NCBI GenBank assembly: GCA_029261875.1
Contig: JAJDAL010000002.1
Coordinates: 1-64,000, forward strand
DNA length: 64,000 bases
Origin: Deltaproteobacteria bacterium
GTDB lineage: Bacteria > Myxococcota_A > UBA9160 > JAJDAL01
Direction of reading: 5' to 3'
In this document: piece by piece, positions 53,901 through 62,327 of the stretch
Layout of the letters: every line of letters begins with the position of its first letter
Position numbering within the stretch: position 1 is the first letter of the stretch
Position numbers and translations under genes: made by a program
Notes under the pieces: model-generated
What the model was told of the DNA's origin: nothing
What the model saw: the letters and a program-made list of their open reading frames with translations, nothing else
The model's database searches: none

Positions 53901-56227
53901 AAGCCGAGCAACAGCTTCGGATTCAACTCGATTCCACCAGGGAGCGGATTCGAAATCGTCTCCGAGAAATCGCGGCCGAGAAGGCATGGGCGCATTGCTT
54001 CGATCACATGAGCGAGCATGAGCGGCAGCACCTCGTAGCATGGTCAAAAGCCGTTCGAAGTATTGGCAAGGGAACGGGCAAGTACGCGCCCGTTCATCGT
54101 CGAAGTGCTCGAGAACACATGAACGAATGCCGCTCGGCGATACCGGCCTGGGTCATGCCTCTTTATCGCGTGGCAGAATCGATTCAGCCGGGCAAAGACC
54201 TATTCGACGTGGTCATCATCGACGAGGCCAGTCAATCGGGGCCCGAAGCCTTGCTGCTCGCCTACCTTGCGAAGAAGCTAGTCGTTGTTGGCGATGACAA
54301 ACAGATAAGCCCCACCTATGCCGGAATCAATCACGAAGACGTGAACCGGCTTCGAGCCCAGCACATTGCGGAGCTTCCCCACGCCGATGCTTATGGGGTG
54401 AATCAGAGCTTCTTCGATCTTGCGGAGATCCGCTATCAGGGACGCATCCGTCTCAGAGAACACTTCCGGTGCATGCCGGAAATCATTCAGTTCTCAAACA
54501 ATCTCTGCTACCCGAGTGAGCCACTCATTCCCCTTCGTCAATACGGTGGATCGCGGCTCTCACCCGTCGTATCTGCTCGCCACGTTGCAGACGGATATCT
54601 GGTCGGCAGGAACCAGAACGTCAGCAATCCACCGGAGGCCCAGGCGATTGTCGACGAAATCGTCCGAATGAACGAAGACGGTGCATACGAGGGAAAGACC
54701 TTTGGAGTGATTAGTCTCGTGGGTCACGCACAAGGGAAACAGATCGAGGCACTGCTGCTCGAACAACTTGGCCCCGAGGCGATGGAGAACCGCCAGCTCG
54801 TGTGCGGTGACGCTTACGCGTTCCAGGGGGATGAGCGCGACGTGATGTTGCTGAGCTTGGTATCTGCGCCCTCCGAAGGTCGAAGAATTGGAACTCTGGT
54901 GGACGAGGCGGCTCGGCGCCGGTTCAACGTCGCGGCGAGTCGTGCGCGCGACCAGCTGGTTCTTTTTCATACAGCCACGTTGAACGACCTGAGCCCACAT
55001 TGTCTTCGCCACGCGCTCTTGGAGTACTGTCAGAATCCTTCGGTAGAGCGTGCGGAGATCGACGGTGTCCCGGTCTCGGAGCTGCAGCGAATCGCCTCGA
55101 CGGCCGATCGAGGGCGCTCAAGACCGCCCGAGCCCTTTGAGAGCTGGTTCGAGCTGGATGTGTTCCTCCAAATCTCGGCTCGAGGATATCGGGTTCTGCC
55201 CCAGTACGAAGTAGCAGGGTATCGAATCGACATGGTCGTCGAAGGCATGGAGCATCGGATCGCGGTGGAATGCGATGGAGACGAGTGGCATGGCTCCGAC
55301 CAGTTCGAGAATGATATGGCGCGGCAACGTGTGCTGGAACGTTGCGGCTGGAGGTTCTGGCGAGTTCGTGGGAGCGCGTTCTCACTCGATCCGGAGGGAG
55401 CTCTGGAAGATCTGTGGGAAACGCTTGATCGGGAAGGAGTGTATCCCGAGGGATATGAGCCGCCCGAAGAGCCTGTCCCCCAAGAGCCCGTACAACCACC
55501 ACTGGACCAGCTTTCTAGCGAGTATTCGGGCGCGTCTACCTCGGAACCCACCGGTGACAGTGTGGAGGGACAGGCACCTGGAGCGGCTCCTGTCTTAGAG
55601 GCGAGGTCCGAAGGCACCGGCATTGAACTTCCGCGGCAGTTGGAAACACAGGAGGCGGTGCGCGCACTAGCGGACGCCCCATATCAGGCATGGGAATCGT
55701 CAAAAAAACTGCCTGACCCCACAGTGGCGCGACCGAGTGCTCTGATTCCGGGAGTCGTCGAAATCATTGGCGCCGAGGGACCGATGAGCACTCAGCAGCT
55801 TTATCGGATCTTCGTCAAAGCGTCTGGTCGTCACCGGGTGGGAAGGCAGTCTCGAAGCGCGCTGAACAAAGCGGTATCGAAGGCGATTCGGGATGGTCTG
55901 CTGGAAGATCGAAACGAGACTGGCGAGGCTGGGCTCAAGGGAAGGGTTCTCCGAGTCGCTGGTTCACCGGCCGTAGTCGTCCGACCTCGTGGAAACCGAG
56001 AACTCACAGAGATTCCGCCGTCTGAGATCGCAACGTTGATGGTTCGAATGGAGAAACAGAACCCATCGCTACGGGCTCGAGCGCTCTATCGAGCGGTTCT
56101 CGACTTCTACGATACCAAGCGAATGACTCGGAACATCGAACAACGCCTCCAGACGACGGATGAACGTCGAGAGCTACTTTCTTCGGGCACCAGAGACAGC
56201 CGGAGCGACGAGCCCAGGGGATTCTAA
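50984..56227 (+). CDS. Giant SF1 helicase with Vsr/DUF559-like nuclease and DUF3320 domain
   Basis: 1747 residues from ATG 50984 (AGGAG 4 nt upstream). Walker A GPPGTGKS has Lys404; Walker B IIDEAS has Asp1080-Glu1081; motif VI is RFNVAASRA with Arg1320. About 670 residues, mostly helical, separate Walker A from B, a far longer insertion than in UvrD or Upf1-like enzymes. Residues about 1380-1475 are a Vsr-like nuclease: Asp1416 in YRIDMVV, then ECDGDEWH (Glu1429, Asp1431). Residues about 1590-1660 match DUF3320, a helical domain found in large defence-type ATPases. It should unwind or translocate on nucleic acid and cut DNA. Starts the helicase pair of the island. Confidence 0.9.
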   Translation: MSEVAGVRGADALRARSASLYTFLKEFTQLRTNTVRTVDQYEDVLWFSDVPREPECDCAAWHRGQDREGGEIWLEVNQPTLLPAPEPSEQLRPWLVLSQVGDSSREIPELREEISIPGRIEAGEELVFRRRLEDHPEIKQEWESYVETQWWPWAEADRRVQAVQRVYTKLFSIYQKQQRLGEQYEVVLGLGTLAWRTPDTQEVLRQVLVASTNISFDAARGVITIGPAGEGAKVRIEQDMLDPKFRPDPDEIRSLESQAADLGDRVWDPAPIDSILSGWVHAASPKGTYREALDPPSRAAADPCICFAPALILRRRTERSFLKAFEEILRQIESGAPIPSGVGRFVSVSGDDGVAREGDPRSPEAKPAPELYFPLEWNEAQRQIIERLGCHEGVLVQGPPGTGKSHTIVNLICHLLASGQRVLVTSHTARALRVLQRYIREKAKEISPLAVVLLGDDREALQAMEDSVQGITSRQNHWNTAESEQKIKELTVQLDLARRDEARTLSELRSIREKETYTHPSLFGGYTGTLQSIAIRLRREEEGFDWIEDRPEEEQEPPLTGTEFQELLELLRAPDLDRWEATGYSDLDPSALPSLAAISAMVENESQATDAYQQVETSRANPAYAHLVNGPAEARKRLIEELGALLLSVDQIKRHLHDWTESAVLQILGDRDRAWRELFDVTNEHLAAIADRARWADETQVSWLIERDHHRVRADAEALLRHLQQGGGWGFGPFRAEPVKRASYLRREVKVGGRACASSEVLKELIAWLDVEERLRVLREKWGPIHRTSVTSFSAQAQDFHDLCEPLEAALAMHKRVARIRTVIQAIPGLAEPTWHDLGALQLLLDCAKAVDEEGRLRDAQNDLAEQYERVAEAVGSPGTDPSGRNLLAALKERDIGKYQATLLQLSQNRNTGVQVRRRKLLLTRLHAAAPQVCEELRATAADELWGHRAGNFEAAWNWARATAWLERLCDPEAEQQLRIQLDSTRERIRNRLREIAAEKAWAHCFDHMSEHERQHLVAWSKAVRSIGKGTGKYAPVHRRSAREHMNECRSAIPAWVMPLYRVAESIQPGKDLFDVVIIDEASQSGPEALLLAYLAKKLVVVGDDKQISPTYAGINHEDVNRLRAQHIAELPHADAYGVNQSFFDLAEIRYQGRIRLREHFRCMPEIIQFSNNLCYPSEPLIPLRQYGGSRLSPVVSARHVADGYLVGRNQNVSNPPEAQAIVDEIVRMNEDGAYEGKTFGVISLVGHAQGKQIEALLLEQLGPEAMENRQLVCGDAYAFQGDERDVMLLSLVSAPSEGRRIGTLVDEAARRRFNVAASRARDQLVLFHTATLNDLSPHCLRHALLEYCQNPSVERAEIDGVPVSELQRIASTADRGRSRPPEPFESWFELDVFLQISARGYRVLPQYEVAGYRIDMVVEGMEHRIAVECDGDEWHGSDQFENDMARQRVLERCGWRFWRVRGSAFSLDPEGALEDLWETLDREGVYPEGYEPPEEPVPQEPVQPPLDQLSSEYSGASTSEPTGDSVEGQAPGAAPVLEARSEGTGIELPRQLETQEAVRALADAPYQAWESSKKLPDPTVARPSALIPGVVEIIGAEGPMSTQQLYRIFVKASGRHRVGRQSRSALNKAVSKAIRDGLLEDRNETGEAGLKGRVLRVAGSPAVVVRPRGNRELTEIPPSEIATLMVRMEKQNPSLRARALYRAVLDFYDTKRMTRNIEQRLQTTDERRELLSSGTRDSRSDEPRGF

Positions 56228-56265
56228 GGAGCGGCTCTATTGTCTCGCCGGTTGGAAGGTGTGCA

Positions 56266-59200
56266 ATGAAGTTTGATGACGGAACGCTACGGCTTTCGGC
56301 AACAGACCTGTCTTCGCATCTGGGCTGTCGCCATCTGACCCAGCTGAGCCGGGCGGTCGCCGAAGGCACCCGGGAAGCCCCCCACTGGCAAGATCCGCTT
56401 CTCGATGCACTCGCCCAACGCGGAAACATCCACGAGAAGCGCTATCTGGATGTACTCCGCAACGAGCAAGGACGCAAAGTCCTCGAGCTCGACGACGTCG
56501 GCGTTAATGAGGCGGCGTTCGAGCGAGCTCGGGCTGCAATGCGGGAAGGCTGGGACGCCATCGCGCAGCCCGCGCTGATCGATGGGCGCTGGCGGGGAAG
56601 AGCCGATGTCCTGCTCAAAGTCCGCACGCCGAGCGGTCTAGGTGACTGGTCCTACGAGGTGGTGGACACCAAGCTGTCCAACGAGACACGCGGTGGGACC
56701 CTGCTGCAGCTGTGCCTTTACACCGAAATTGTCGGTTCGATCCAACAACATCTGCCGGACTCCATGTACGTCGTCTCGCCGCGTCGCATCCGCGAGCCGG
56801 AACGCTTTCGGACTCGCGACTACATGGCTTACTACCGCTTAGTCCGAAGGCAGCTCGAAGACGCGCTGGCCGGACCGAAGGCAACTCCGGAGCTCATCTA
56901 CCCGGTGCCGGTCAATCAGTGCGAAATCTGCCGTTGGTGGCCGGTGTGTATGGAGCGAAGGCGCAAGGACGATCACCTCTCGCTGGTTGCGGGCGCAAGT
57001 CGGATGCAACAACGTGAGCTCGTCGAACGCGGGATTACGACAGCCACGCAGCTGGCCCAGGCTGAGCAACCCATCGTCTCGCGACCGAAGCGGGGATCTC
57101 CCGAAGGCTACGAGCGCATTCATCACCAGGCTCGCTTGCAGCTCGAATCCCGGAGCCTTCCCAAGCCCAAGTACGAGTTCCTCGAGCCGATTGCAGCGGG
57201 ACTCGGCCTGGCACGGCTTCCCGAGCCCTCGTTGGGAGACATTTTTCTGGATCTCGAAGGCGCACATTTCGTCGACGACGGCGGCCACGAGTATCTGTTT
57301 GGCTGGGTCACAGCCGACGCCGCCGGAGAAACGAAGTACGAAGCGCGATGGGCCCTCGACCGTGCCGAAGAACGCCGAGCTTTCGAGGCCTTCATCGACA
57401 CCGTGATGTCCCGTTGGGAGGAACACCCGGACCTCCACGTCTACCACTTCGGCCACTACGAACCCTCGACCATGAAGCGTCTGATGGGTCGCCACGGCAC
57501 ACGCGAAGACGAGCTCGATCGGTTGCTGCGCGCAGAGCGATTCGTCGACCTGCTCGGCGTAGTACGCCAGGGCCTGCGGATCGGAATCGAGAGCTACTCC
57601 CTTAAAGATCTCGAGACGCTTCACGACTTTCAGCGCGACGTCGACCTGCGAGAAGCCAGCGCCCAGCGCCGCGTCATCGATCGCGCCCTAGAGTTGGGCG
57701 AGCGCGAAGCAATAACGGATGAGAGCCGATCGGAAGTCGAGCGCTACAACCGCGACGACTGCATTTCCACTTGGAGCCTGCGCAACTGGCTGGAGGAGCG
57801 CCGTGCAGAGCGGAGTGCGGATGGAACACTGATTCCCCGGCCCGAGCCCCAAGAGGGCGAGCCGTCTGAGGAACTCGATGCACACCAAGCCCGTCGTCAG
57901 GCGCTTTTCGAGCGCCTGATTGACGGCATTCCGTTGGAAGCCCGCGAACGCAGCGATGAACATCGGGCACGTTGGCTTTTGGCACACATGATCGAATGGC
58001 ATCGTCGCGAAGACAAAGCTTCCTGGTGGGAGCTTTTCCGACTACGTGATTTGTCGGACGACGAGCTGTTGGAAGAACGAGCGGGCCTTGGCGGGCTCGA
58101 GTTCGTCGGCGAAGTCCCGGGCGGAACCGCTAAGTGCCCGATCCATCGCTACGCCTTCCCACATCAAGATTACGACATCCGGCGAGAAGACAAATTGCAT
58201 GTCGCAGAGGCTAGTGTGGGAACCGTAGTCGATATTTCTCCTGGCGCGCGCAGTATCGACATCAAGAAGCGTGGTGACGCCAGCGACCTGCACCCGCTTG
58301 CGGTCTTCACCCACGACCACGTTGGAACCCGCACGATGGCGGACGCCGTAGAGAGGCTCGCGCTATGGGTGGCAGACCACGGAATCGCTGCGCCGGGGCC
58401 CTACCGGGCCGCGCGCGACCTACTGCTCACTCGTCACCCGCGCATCGCGTCCTCGACCGAAGGCCCACTTCGAAAACCCGGTGAAGATCTTCTCGATGCG
58501 GCTCGACGCCTCGCCCTCGAACTCGAGGAAAGCTGCCTACCGGTTCAAGGTCCTCCCGGCTGCGGCAAGACCTACATGGGCGCGCGCATGATCTGCGCGC
58601 TCGTCGCGCAAGGAAAGAAGGTCGGGATCACAGCGGTGAGCCACAAAGTGATGCAGAACCTGCTCGAGGCCACACTAAAGGCCGCCGCCGAAATAGGGAT
58701 GGACCTTGATTGTGTCCACAAGCCGGGGAAACGGAGTGAGCCACTCCCCGGCATTCCCGAAATCAAAGACAACAAGAAACTCCTTCAAGCCATCGAGAAA
58801 AATCAAGCGAACGTCGCCGCCGCTACTGTATGGACGTGGGCCCGTCCAGAGTTCGCCGAAGCAGTTGACGTTCTGATCGTCGATGAGGCTGGGCAGATGT
58901 CGCTCTGCAACACGCTCGCGGCATCCCAAGGGGCCAAGAACATCGTGCTATTGGGCGACCCTCAGCAGCTCGAACAACCCATGCAAGGAACCCATCCCGA
59001 AGGCAGCGATGTTTCGGCCCTGAAGCATCTGCTCGGTGATGAAGAAACCATGCGAGTCGAGCGTGGCCTCTTCCTCGAAGATACGTGGCGATTGCACCCA
59101 AGCCTTTGCGAGTTCACCTCAGAACTCTTCTACGACCGAAAACTTCGGTCACGCGCCATCTGCGAGCAACAGCGGATCCTCGGTGAGACACAATATGCGG

Positions 59201-59712
59201 GAGCCGGCCTTCACCTATTTCCTGTAGATCACGAAGGCAACCAGAATCACGCGGTTGAAGAAGTCTCTGCGGTAGAGGCCATTTACGAGTCGCTTTCTGC
59301 GCGTGGAATTTATTGGACCAATCACAATGGCGAAACTCAACTGCTCGAACCCACTAGCGACATCCTCATCGTGGCCCCCTACAACGCCCAAGTCAGCGCA
59401 ATCTCTTCGCGCTTGCCCAATGCACGTGTCGGAACCGTCGACAAATTCCAGGGCCGCGAGGCCCCGGTGGTGATCTACTCGATGACCACCTCCTCCTGCG
59501 AAGATGCGCCCCGAGGGATGGAGTTCCTCTACAGCTTGAACCGGATGAATGTCGCCACCTCACGCGCGATGTGCGCGGTCATACTCGTTGTTAACCCGAA
59601 ACTATTGGAACCTGATTGCCGCACGCCGCGGCAGGTTCGGCTAGCGAATGCACTGTGCAGGTATCGCGAAATGGTAGTTTCGGGAGCGGAATCGCAGAGT
59701 TTACGCGGGTAA
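56266..59712 (+). CDS. TM0106-family RecB-like nuclease fused to SF1 helicase
   Basis: 1148 residues. The N-terminus is a RecB/Cas4-like nuclease: GRADVLLK and YEVVDTKLS (Asp134, Lys136) with Cys in LGCRH and CEICRWWPVC, which could hold an Fe-S cluster. Next is a DnaQ/RNase H-like exonuclease segment (FLDLEGAHF, Asp329 and Glu331; VERYNRDDC later). The C-terminal half is an SF1 helicase: GPPGCGKT with Lys768, IVDEAGQ with Asp873-Glu874, GDPQQLEQP and RMNVATSRA with Arg1100. All catalytic residues seem intact. Such proteins are common in defence islands. It follows the giant helicase by 38 bp. Confidence 0.9.
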   Translation: MKFDDGTLRLSATDLSSHLGCRHLTQLSRAVAEGTREAPHWQDPLLDALAQRGNIHEKRYLDVLRNEQGRKVLELDDVGVNEAAFERARAAMREGWDAIAQPALIDGRWRGRADVLLKVRTPSGLGDWSYEVVDTKLSNETRGGTLLQLCLYTEIVGSIQQHLPDSMYVVSPRRIREPERFRTRDYMAYYRLVRRQLEDALAGPKATPELIYPVPVNQCEICRWWPVCMERRRKDDHLSLVAGASRMQQRELVERGITTATQLAQAEQPIVSRPKRGSPEGYERIHHQARLQLESRSLPKPKYEFLEPIAAGLGLARLPEPSLGDIFLDLEGAHFVDDGGHEYLFGWVTADAAGETKYEARWALDRAEERRAFEAFIDTVMSRWEEHPDLHVYHFGHYEPSTMKRLMGRHGTREDELDRLLRAERFVDLLGVVRQGLRIGIESYSLKDLETLHDFQRDVDLREASAQRRVIDRALELGEREAITDESRSEVERYNRDDCISTWSLRNWLEERRAERSADGTLIPRPEPQEGEPSEELDAHQARRQALFERLIDGIPLEARERSDEHRARWLLAHMIEWHRREDKASWWELFRLRDLSDDELLEERAGLGGLEFVGEVPGGTAKCPIHRYAFPHQDYDIRREDKLHVAEASVGTVVDISPGARSIDIKKRGDASDLHPLAVFTHDHVGTRTMADAVERLALWVADHGIAAPGPYRAARDLLLTRHPRIASSTEGPLRKPGEDLLDAARRLALELEESCLPVQGPPGCGKTYMGARMICALVAQGKKVGITAVSHKVMQNLLEATLKAAAEIGMDLDCVHKPGKRSEPLPGIPEIKDNKKLLQAIEKNQANVAAATVWTWARPEFAEAVDVLIVDEAGQMSLCNTLAASQGAKNIVLLGDPQQLEQPMQGTHPEGSDVSALKHLLGDEETMRVERGLFLEDTWRLHPSLCEFTSELFYDRKLRSRAICEQQRILGETQYAGAGLHLFPVDHEGNQNHAVEEVSAVEAIYESLSARGIYWTNHNGETQLLEPTSDILIVAPYNAQVSAISSRLPNARVGTVDKFQGREAPVVIYSMTTSSCEDAPRGMEFLYSLNRMNVATSRAMCAVILVVNPKLLEPDCRTPRQVRLANALCRYREMVVSGAESQSLRG

Positions 59713-59742
59713 GGGTCGTCGCGCGGGACGCAGGAGTGTTCA

Positions 59743-61182
59743 ATGGATGGAGTCGACCTGTTCGCCGGGTTAGGCGAGAACTTCAAAGTTCTCTCCGCGG
59801 GTTCGGAGTCGGAGGGCGTTTGGTTGGCGGAGCAGCCGATCGATTTGCACGAGCTCCTTCTTCAGTCGGTGGTGTCCAGCGAGGAGTGGGAGAGACTCTC
59901 CCTTATCGGCGTGGACACGTTAAATTTTCCGGGCGCAGCGGCCAACGCACTGGCTGAGATTGCCCCGCTCCGTACGCTCCTATGGCTTGAATGGCATTCG
60001 TTTGTACCCATCTCGTTTCAGCTGAGTTTTCATCTCCTTAGCGGTCCGGATCGGACCGCTTATCTGTGTGTATGCCGCGAAGGACACCGTTTTTCTGCCC
60101 TTGCGATGTTCAAAGGAGCCCATGTCAGCGCCTACATTTCGTGGGCGACCCAGCGGATCATCGCCACAAACGGATCCTGCTGTGGTCTTACCCTAATGGG
60201 AAGTCTTCCGACCGCGGTCGAGATTCATAGGTCCGAACTGATTGATAGAGATCTGCTTAGCAGCGCTTTTCTAGAGTGGATGGACTGGTCGACGGCCGCC
60301 GGGTTCTCCCCATGGTGTGACCTCTCAGACGAAATAGCTGATCTTCAGGTGGGATTTACGGCGTCCCGGCTGAGGGAACTGGGGGACGAGACCAAAGAGA
60401 TGGCTGCTTCGGGTGCAGGGCACCCGGATGACCGACGCCAGAAAATCGGATCAGCGTCTTCGCGGAGTGACCTCATGCTCGTGTACCTGGAAGCAGTATG
60501 TCAGTCGGTGGAGCAACGTTCCGTGGTTCAGGTTCCCTGCACAAGCGAGCCAGGCCCTGGTACTCCCCAAGAACCCAACAAGGAACGATCATCGGCGGAA
60601 TATGGATTCGCTTCTCCTCGCCGACTTGGATCCCCCGTCCTTGCAATTCTCGCGATGAATCAATCCGCTTGGCCACGTGTTGCCTTTCGCCGGGTCGCAC
60701 AGATACAAGATGCGTTGGGTTCCGGAAGGGATTGGGCTCCCAGGTTTTGGGCAGATGACATCGTGATCCGGATCCTTCGGAGTCAGGTGATCGGCGAAGG
60801 GATTTCACGAAAGGTATTTGATTGCGCTGACTGTATTGATGGAAAGGGGACACGTTCGGTGATGGCCGACCATCCGGAGGGTCGAGCACCAGTCGTTCCG
60901 GACATCTACAACCTTCGGTCGCAAGGCTATCTCGACCCATCCTATCTCGCGTTTCTGATCAATCTTAATGAGGAAGAAATGCACAGCACGCTCCGCAAGA
61001 TTCCCCTCGACATGCATGCCAGTGGTCCCGATGAAGCCCAGTACGAGCATGCAGCTGAGTACCTGCGGGAATCGACGGAGGCGATCGTGCGTTCTGGAAC
61101 GCTGGACACCGGCTCCATCCCATCCACGGTTCAGACTATGCTCTGGTCTATTCAATGGAATGAGATGCATGGGAAGCAGTAA
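59743..61182 (+). CDS. 479-aa protein of unknown function
   Basis: AGGAG lies 6 nt before ATG 59743; 30 bp after the nuclease-helicase, so in the same operon. No signal peptide or clear membrane helix. The N-terminal 180 residues are a mixed alpha/beta region with many Trp and Leu (LRTLLWLEWHSFVPISFQLS). A charged low-complexity linker follows (about 205-300), and the C-terminal 170 residues are helical, with CADC and a polar tail. No known family or catalytic site seen. Likely an accessory or effector protein of the helicase pair, by position only. Confidence 0.7.
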   Translation: MDGVDLFAGLGENFKVLSAGSESEGVWLAEQPIDLHELLLQSVVSSEEWERLSLIGVDTLNFPGAAANALAEIAPLRTLLWLEWHSFVPISFQLSFHLLSGPDRTAYLCVCREGHRFSALAMFKGAHVSAYISWATQRIIATNGSCCGLTLMGSLPTAVEIHRSELIDRDLLSSAFLEWMDWSTAAGFSPWCDLSDEIADLQVGFTASRLRELGDETKEMAASGAGHPDDRRQKIGSASSRSDLMLVYLEAVCQSVEQRSVVQVPCTSEPGPGTPQEPNKERSSAEYGFASPRRLGSPVLAILAMNQSAWPRVAFRRVAQIQDALGSGRDWAPRFWADDIVIRILRSQVIGEGISRKVFDCADCIDGKGTRSVMADHPEGRAPVVPDIYNLRSQGYLDPSYLAFLINLNEEEMHSTLRKIPLDMHASGPDEAQYEHAAEYLRESTEAIVRSGTLDTGSIPSTVQTMLWSIQWNEMHGKQ

Positions 61183-61197
61183 CTATAGTGAGACTTT

Positions 61198-61617
61198 ATG
61201 GATGTAGGTAAGGCGGTCGCGTTGCTTGATGCGAGCCGAACTGAATGGGAGGCTCTTTCTCCGTCCGAGTTGACGGACGTTCTCTTGCTCGCGACAACGG
61301 AGTTGTCGAGGCGCATTGGACTTGCGGTAGATGTTTCCGCGGCCGCAGAATTCTACCAATACTATGCGGAGCGCCTTCCGGAACCAGATCGTCTTGAGGC
61401 CGTGCAACGTTTCTCGCTTCTATGCGAGCAAGCCCATGGTTTGTACGGCCCTCTCATGCCGTTCTTCTTGCTCGATCCAGCTATTCGCGTCTCCAGTACG
61501 GCCGCACTATCACTGGCTTGTTTGTGGGGAAGCGAGCCATCGGAACACTCGGAAAGTCTCGACGGACCCGCGCGGTACCTGTGGCGTCAAGCTAGATCCC
61601 CACCATGTGTCGGATAG
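61198..61617 (+). CDS. 139-aa protein of unknown function
   Basis: ATG 61198, 15 bp after the previous stop, with a weak ribosome site. Helical, acidic, no signal peptide (EALSPSELTDVLLLATTELSRRI, AAAEFYQYYAERLPEPDR). The C-terminal segment from about residue 115 loses this character (RQARSPPCVG) and the frame may have been shifted or truncated there; another frame continues with charged helical sequence to about 61,850. Possibly an immunity or adaptor protein. Same operon as the gene before it. Confidence 0.55.
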   Translation: MDVGKAVALLDASRTEWEALSPSELTDVLLLATTELSRRIGLAVDVSAAAEFYQYYAERLPEPDRLEAVQRFSLLCEQAHGLYGPLMPFFLLDPAIRVSSTAALSLACLWGSEPSEHSESLDGPARYLWRQARSPPCVG

Positions 61618-61841
61618 GTACCCCTCACCGCTCAAACCCGTACCCGCTCGTTCCTCACGCATGGTCATCCCCAGCGCACTTCTCTCCGGAAACTCCACTG
61701 CTACTGATAAAGATCTCGAGGTCCTCCGGCCTCTTGCGGAAAAAATTCCACGACGGAGGTCTAGGTTAGTTCGGCTCCGCGAATTGCGGGCTGACTACGA
61801 CTGGATCGGGGCGGAGGGGCCCCGATCAAGAGGGAGGTCCA

Positions 61842-62033
61842 ATGGCAATTAGCACGGAGAGGATGGGCTCGATTCTGGCCAGAGTGGTGAACGGGCAGGA
61901 CCCGTTTCAGGACGAGACCGAGGAAGAGCGGGATTTCCGCCTGGGGATCGAGCCCGAGGTGGAGGAGATCAAGGCCAGGGGTGGGATTGTAGACATTCCG
62001 CAGGAATGGCCTGATCTGAGTGATGATCTGTAA
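61842..62033 (+). CDS. 63-aa stand-alone copy of the Fic N-terminal module
   Basis: GGGAGG lies 4 nt before ATG 61842. The protein aligns over its full length with residues 1-63 of the Fic protein at 35820-36905, with about 40 identical residues by eye; MA(I/L)(S/T)TERMGS opens both. It stops cleanly before the Fic catalytic part, and the DNA after the stop has no Fic remnant. It could be a truncated fic gene, or an independent small protein that binds the same partner as the Fic N-terminus, for example as an antitoxin or decoy. The surviving ribosome site favours expression. Between the island operon and the methyltransferase gene. Confidence 0.75.
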   Translation: MAISTERMGSILARVVNGQDPFQDETEEERDFRLGIEPEVEEIKARGGIVDIPQEWPDLSDDL

Positions 62034-62074
62034 ACAGAGCCTCCTCCCCCACGGGCCCCCTCGATTTTCTCACG

Positions 62075-62092
62075 TGAGAAAATGCTCGGGAT
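62075..62092. promoter_or_regulatory. Palindrome 1 of a three-member array
   Basis: TTTTCT-CACGTG-AGAAAA, a perfect 18-bp palindrome 42 bp after the 63-aa gene. Related to palindromes 2 and 3; candidate operator or a terminator-like element. Confidence 0.55.
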
Positions 62093-62179
62093 CGATTTCC
62101 CGCGCCTGGCACTTGGCCGAGGGGTCGACTCCAAGATCGGGGGATCTGCGTAAACCTTTGACTCAAATGGGGATTCAGG

Positions 62180-62195
62180 TTTCTCGCGCGAGAAA
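62180..62195. promoter_or_regulatory. Palindrome 2 of a three-member array
   Basis: TTTCTC-GCGC-GAGAAA, a perfect 16-bp palindrome whose arms repeat those of palindrome 1. Centres of palindromes 1 and 2 are 104 bp apart. Confidence 0.55.
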
Positions 62196-62264
62196 AAGTG
62201 ACCAGGCTGCGGCTCTCTAGGCAGCCACGCCCGTGCCTACGGCGGAGCTAGACCACCCGGGGAG

Positions 62265-62286
62265 CCTTTTTTCGCGCGAAAAAAGG
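62265..62286. promoter_or_regulatory. Palindrome 3, terminator-like hairpin
   Basis: CCTTTTTT-CGCGCG-AAAAAAGG, a perfect 22-bp palindrome, 88 bp from palindrome 2 and 41 bp from the end of the methyltransferase gene. It could end transcription in both directions, or belong with the other two as a protein-binding site. Confidence 0.6.
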
Positions 62287-62327
62287 TCGAGGTGAGCAGT
62301 CCCGCCCGTCGCTCGCCCAATCCCACC

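Noticed and set aside
61618..61841. Possible frameshifted continuation of the 139-aa gene
   Set aside because: The other frame is helical and charged but no homologue could be compared, so it was left as intergenic.
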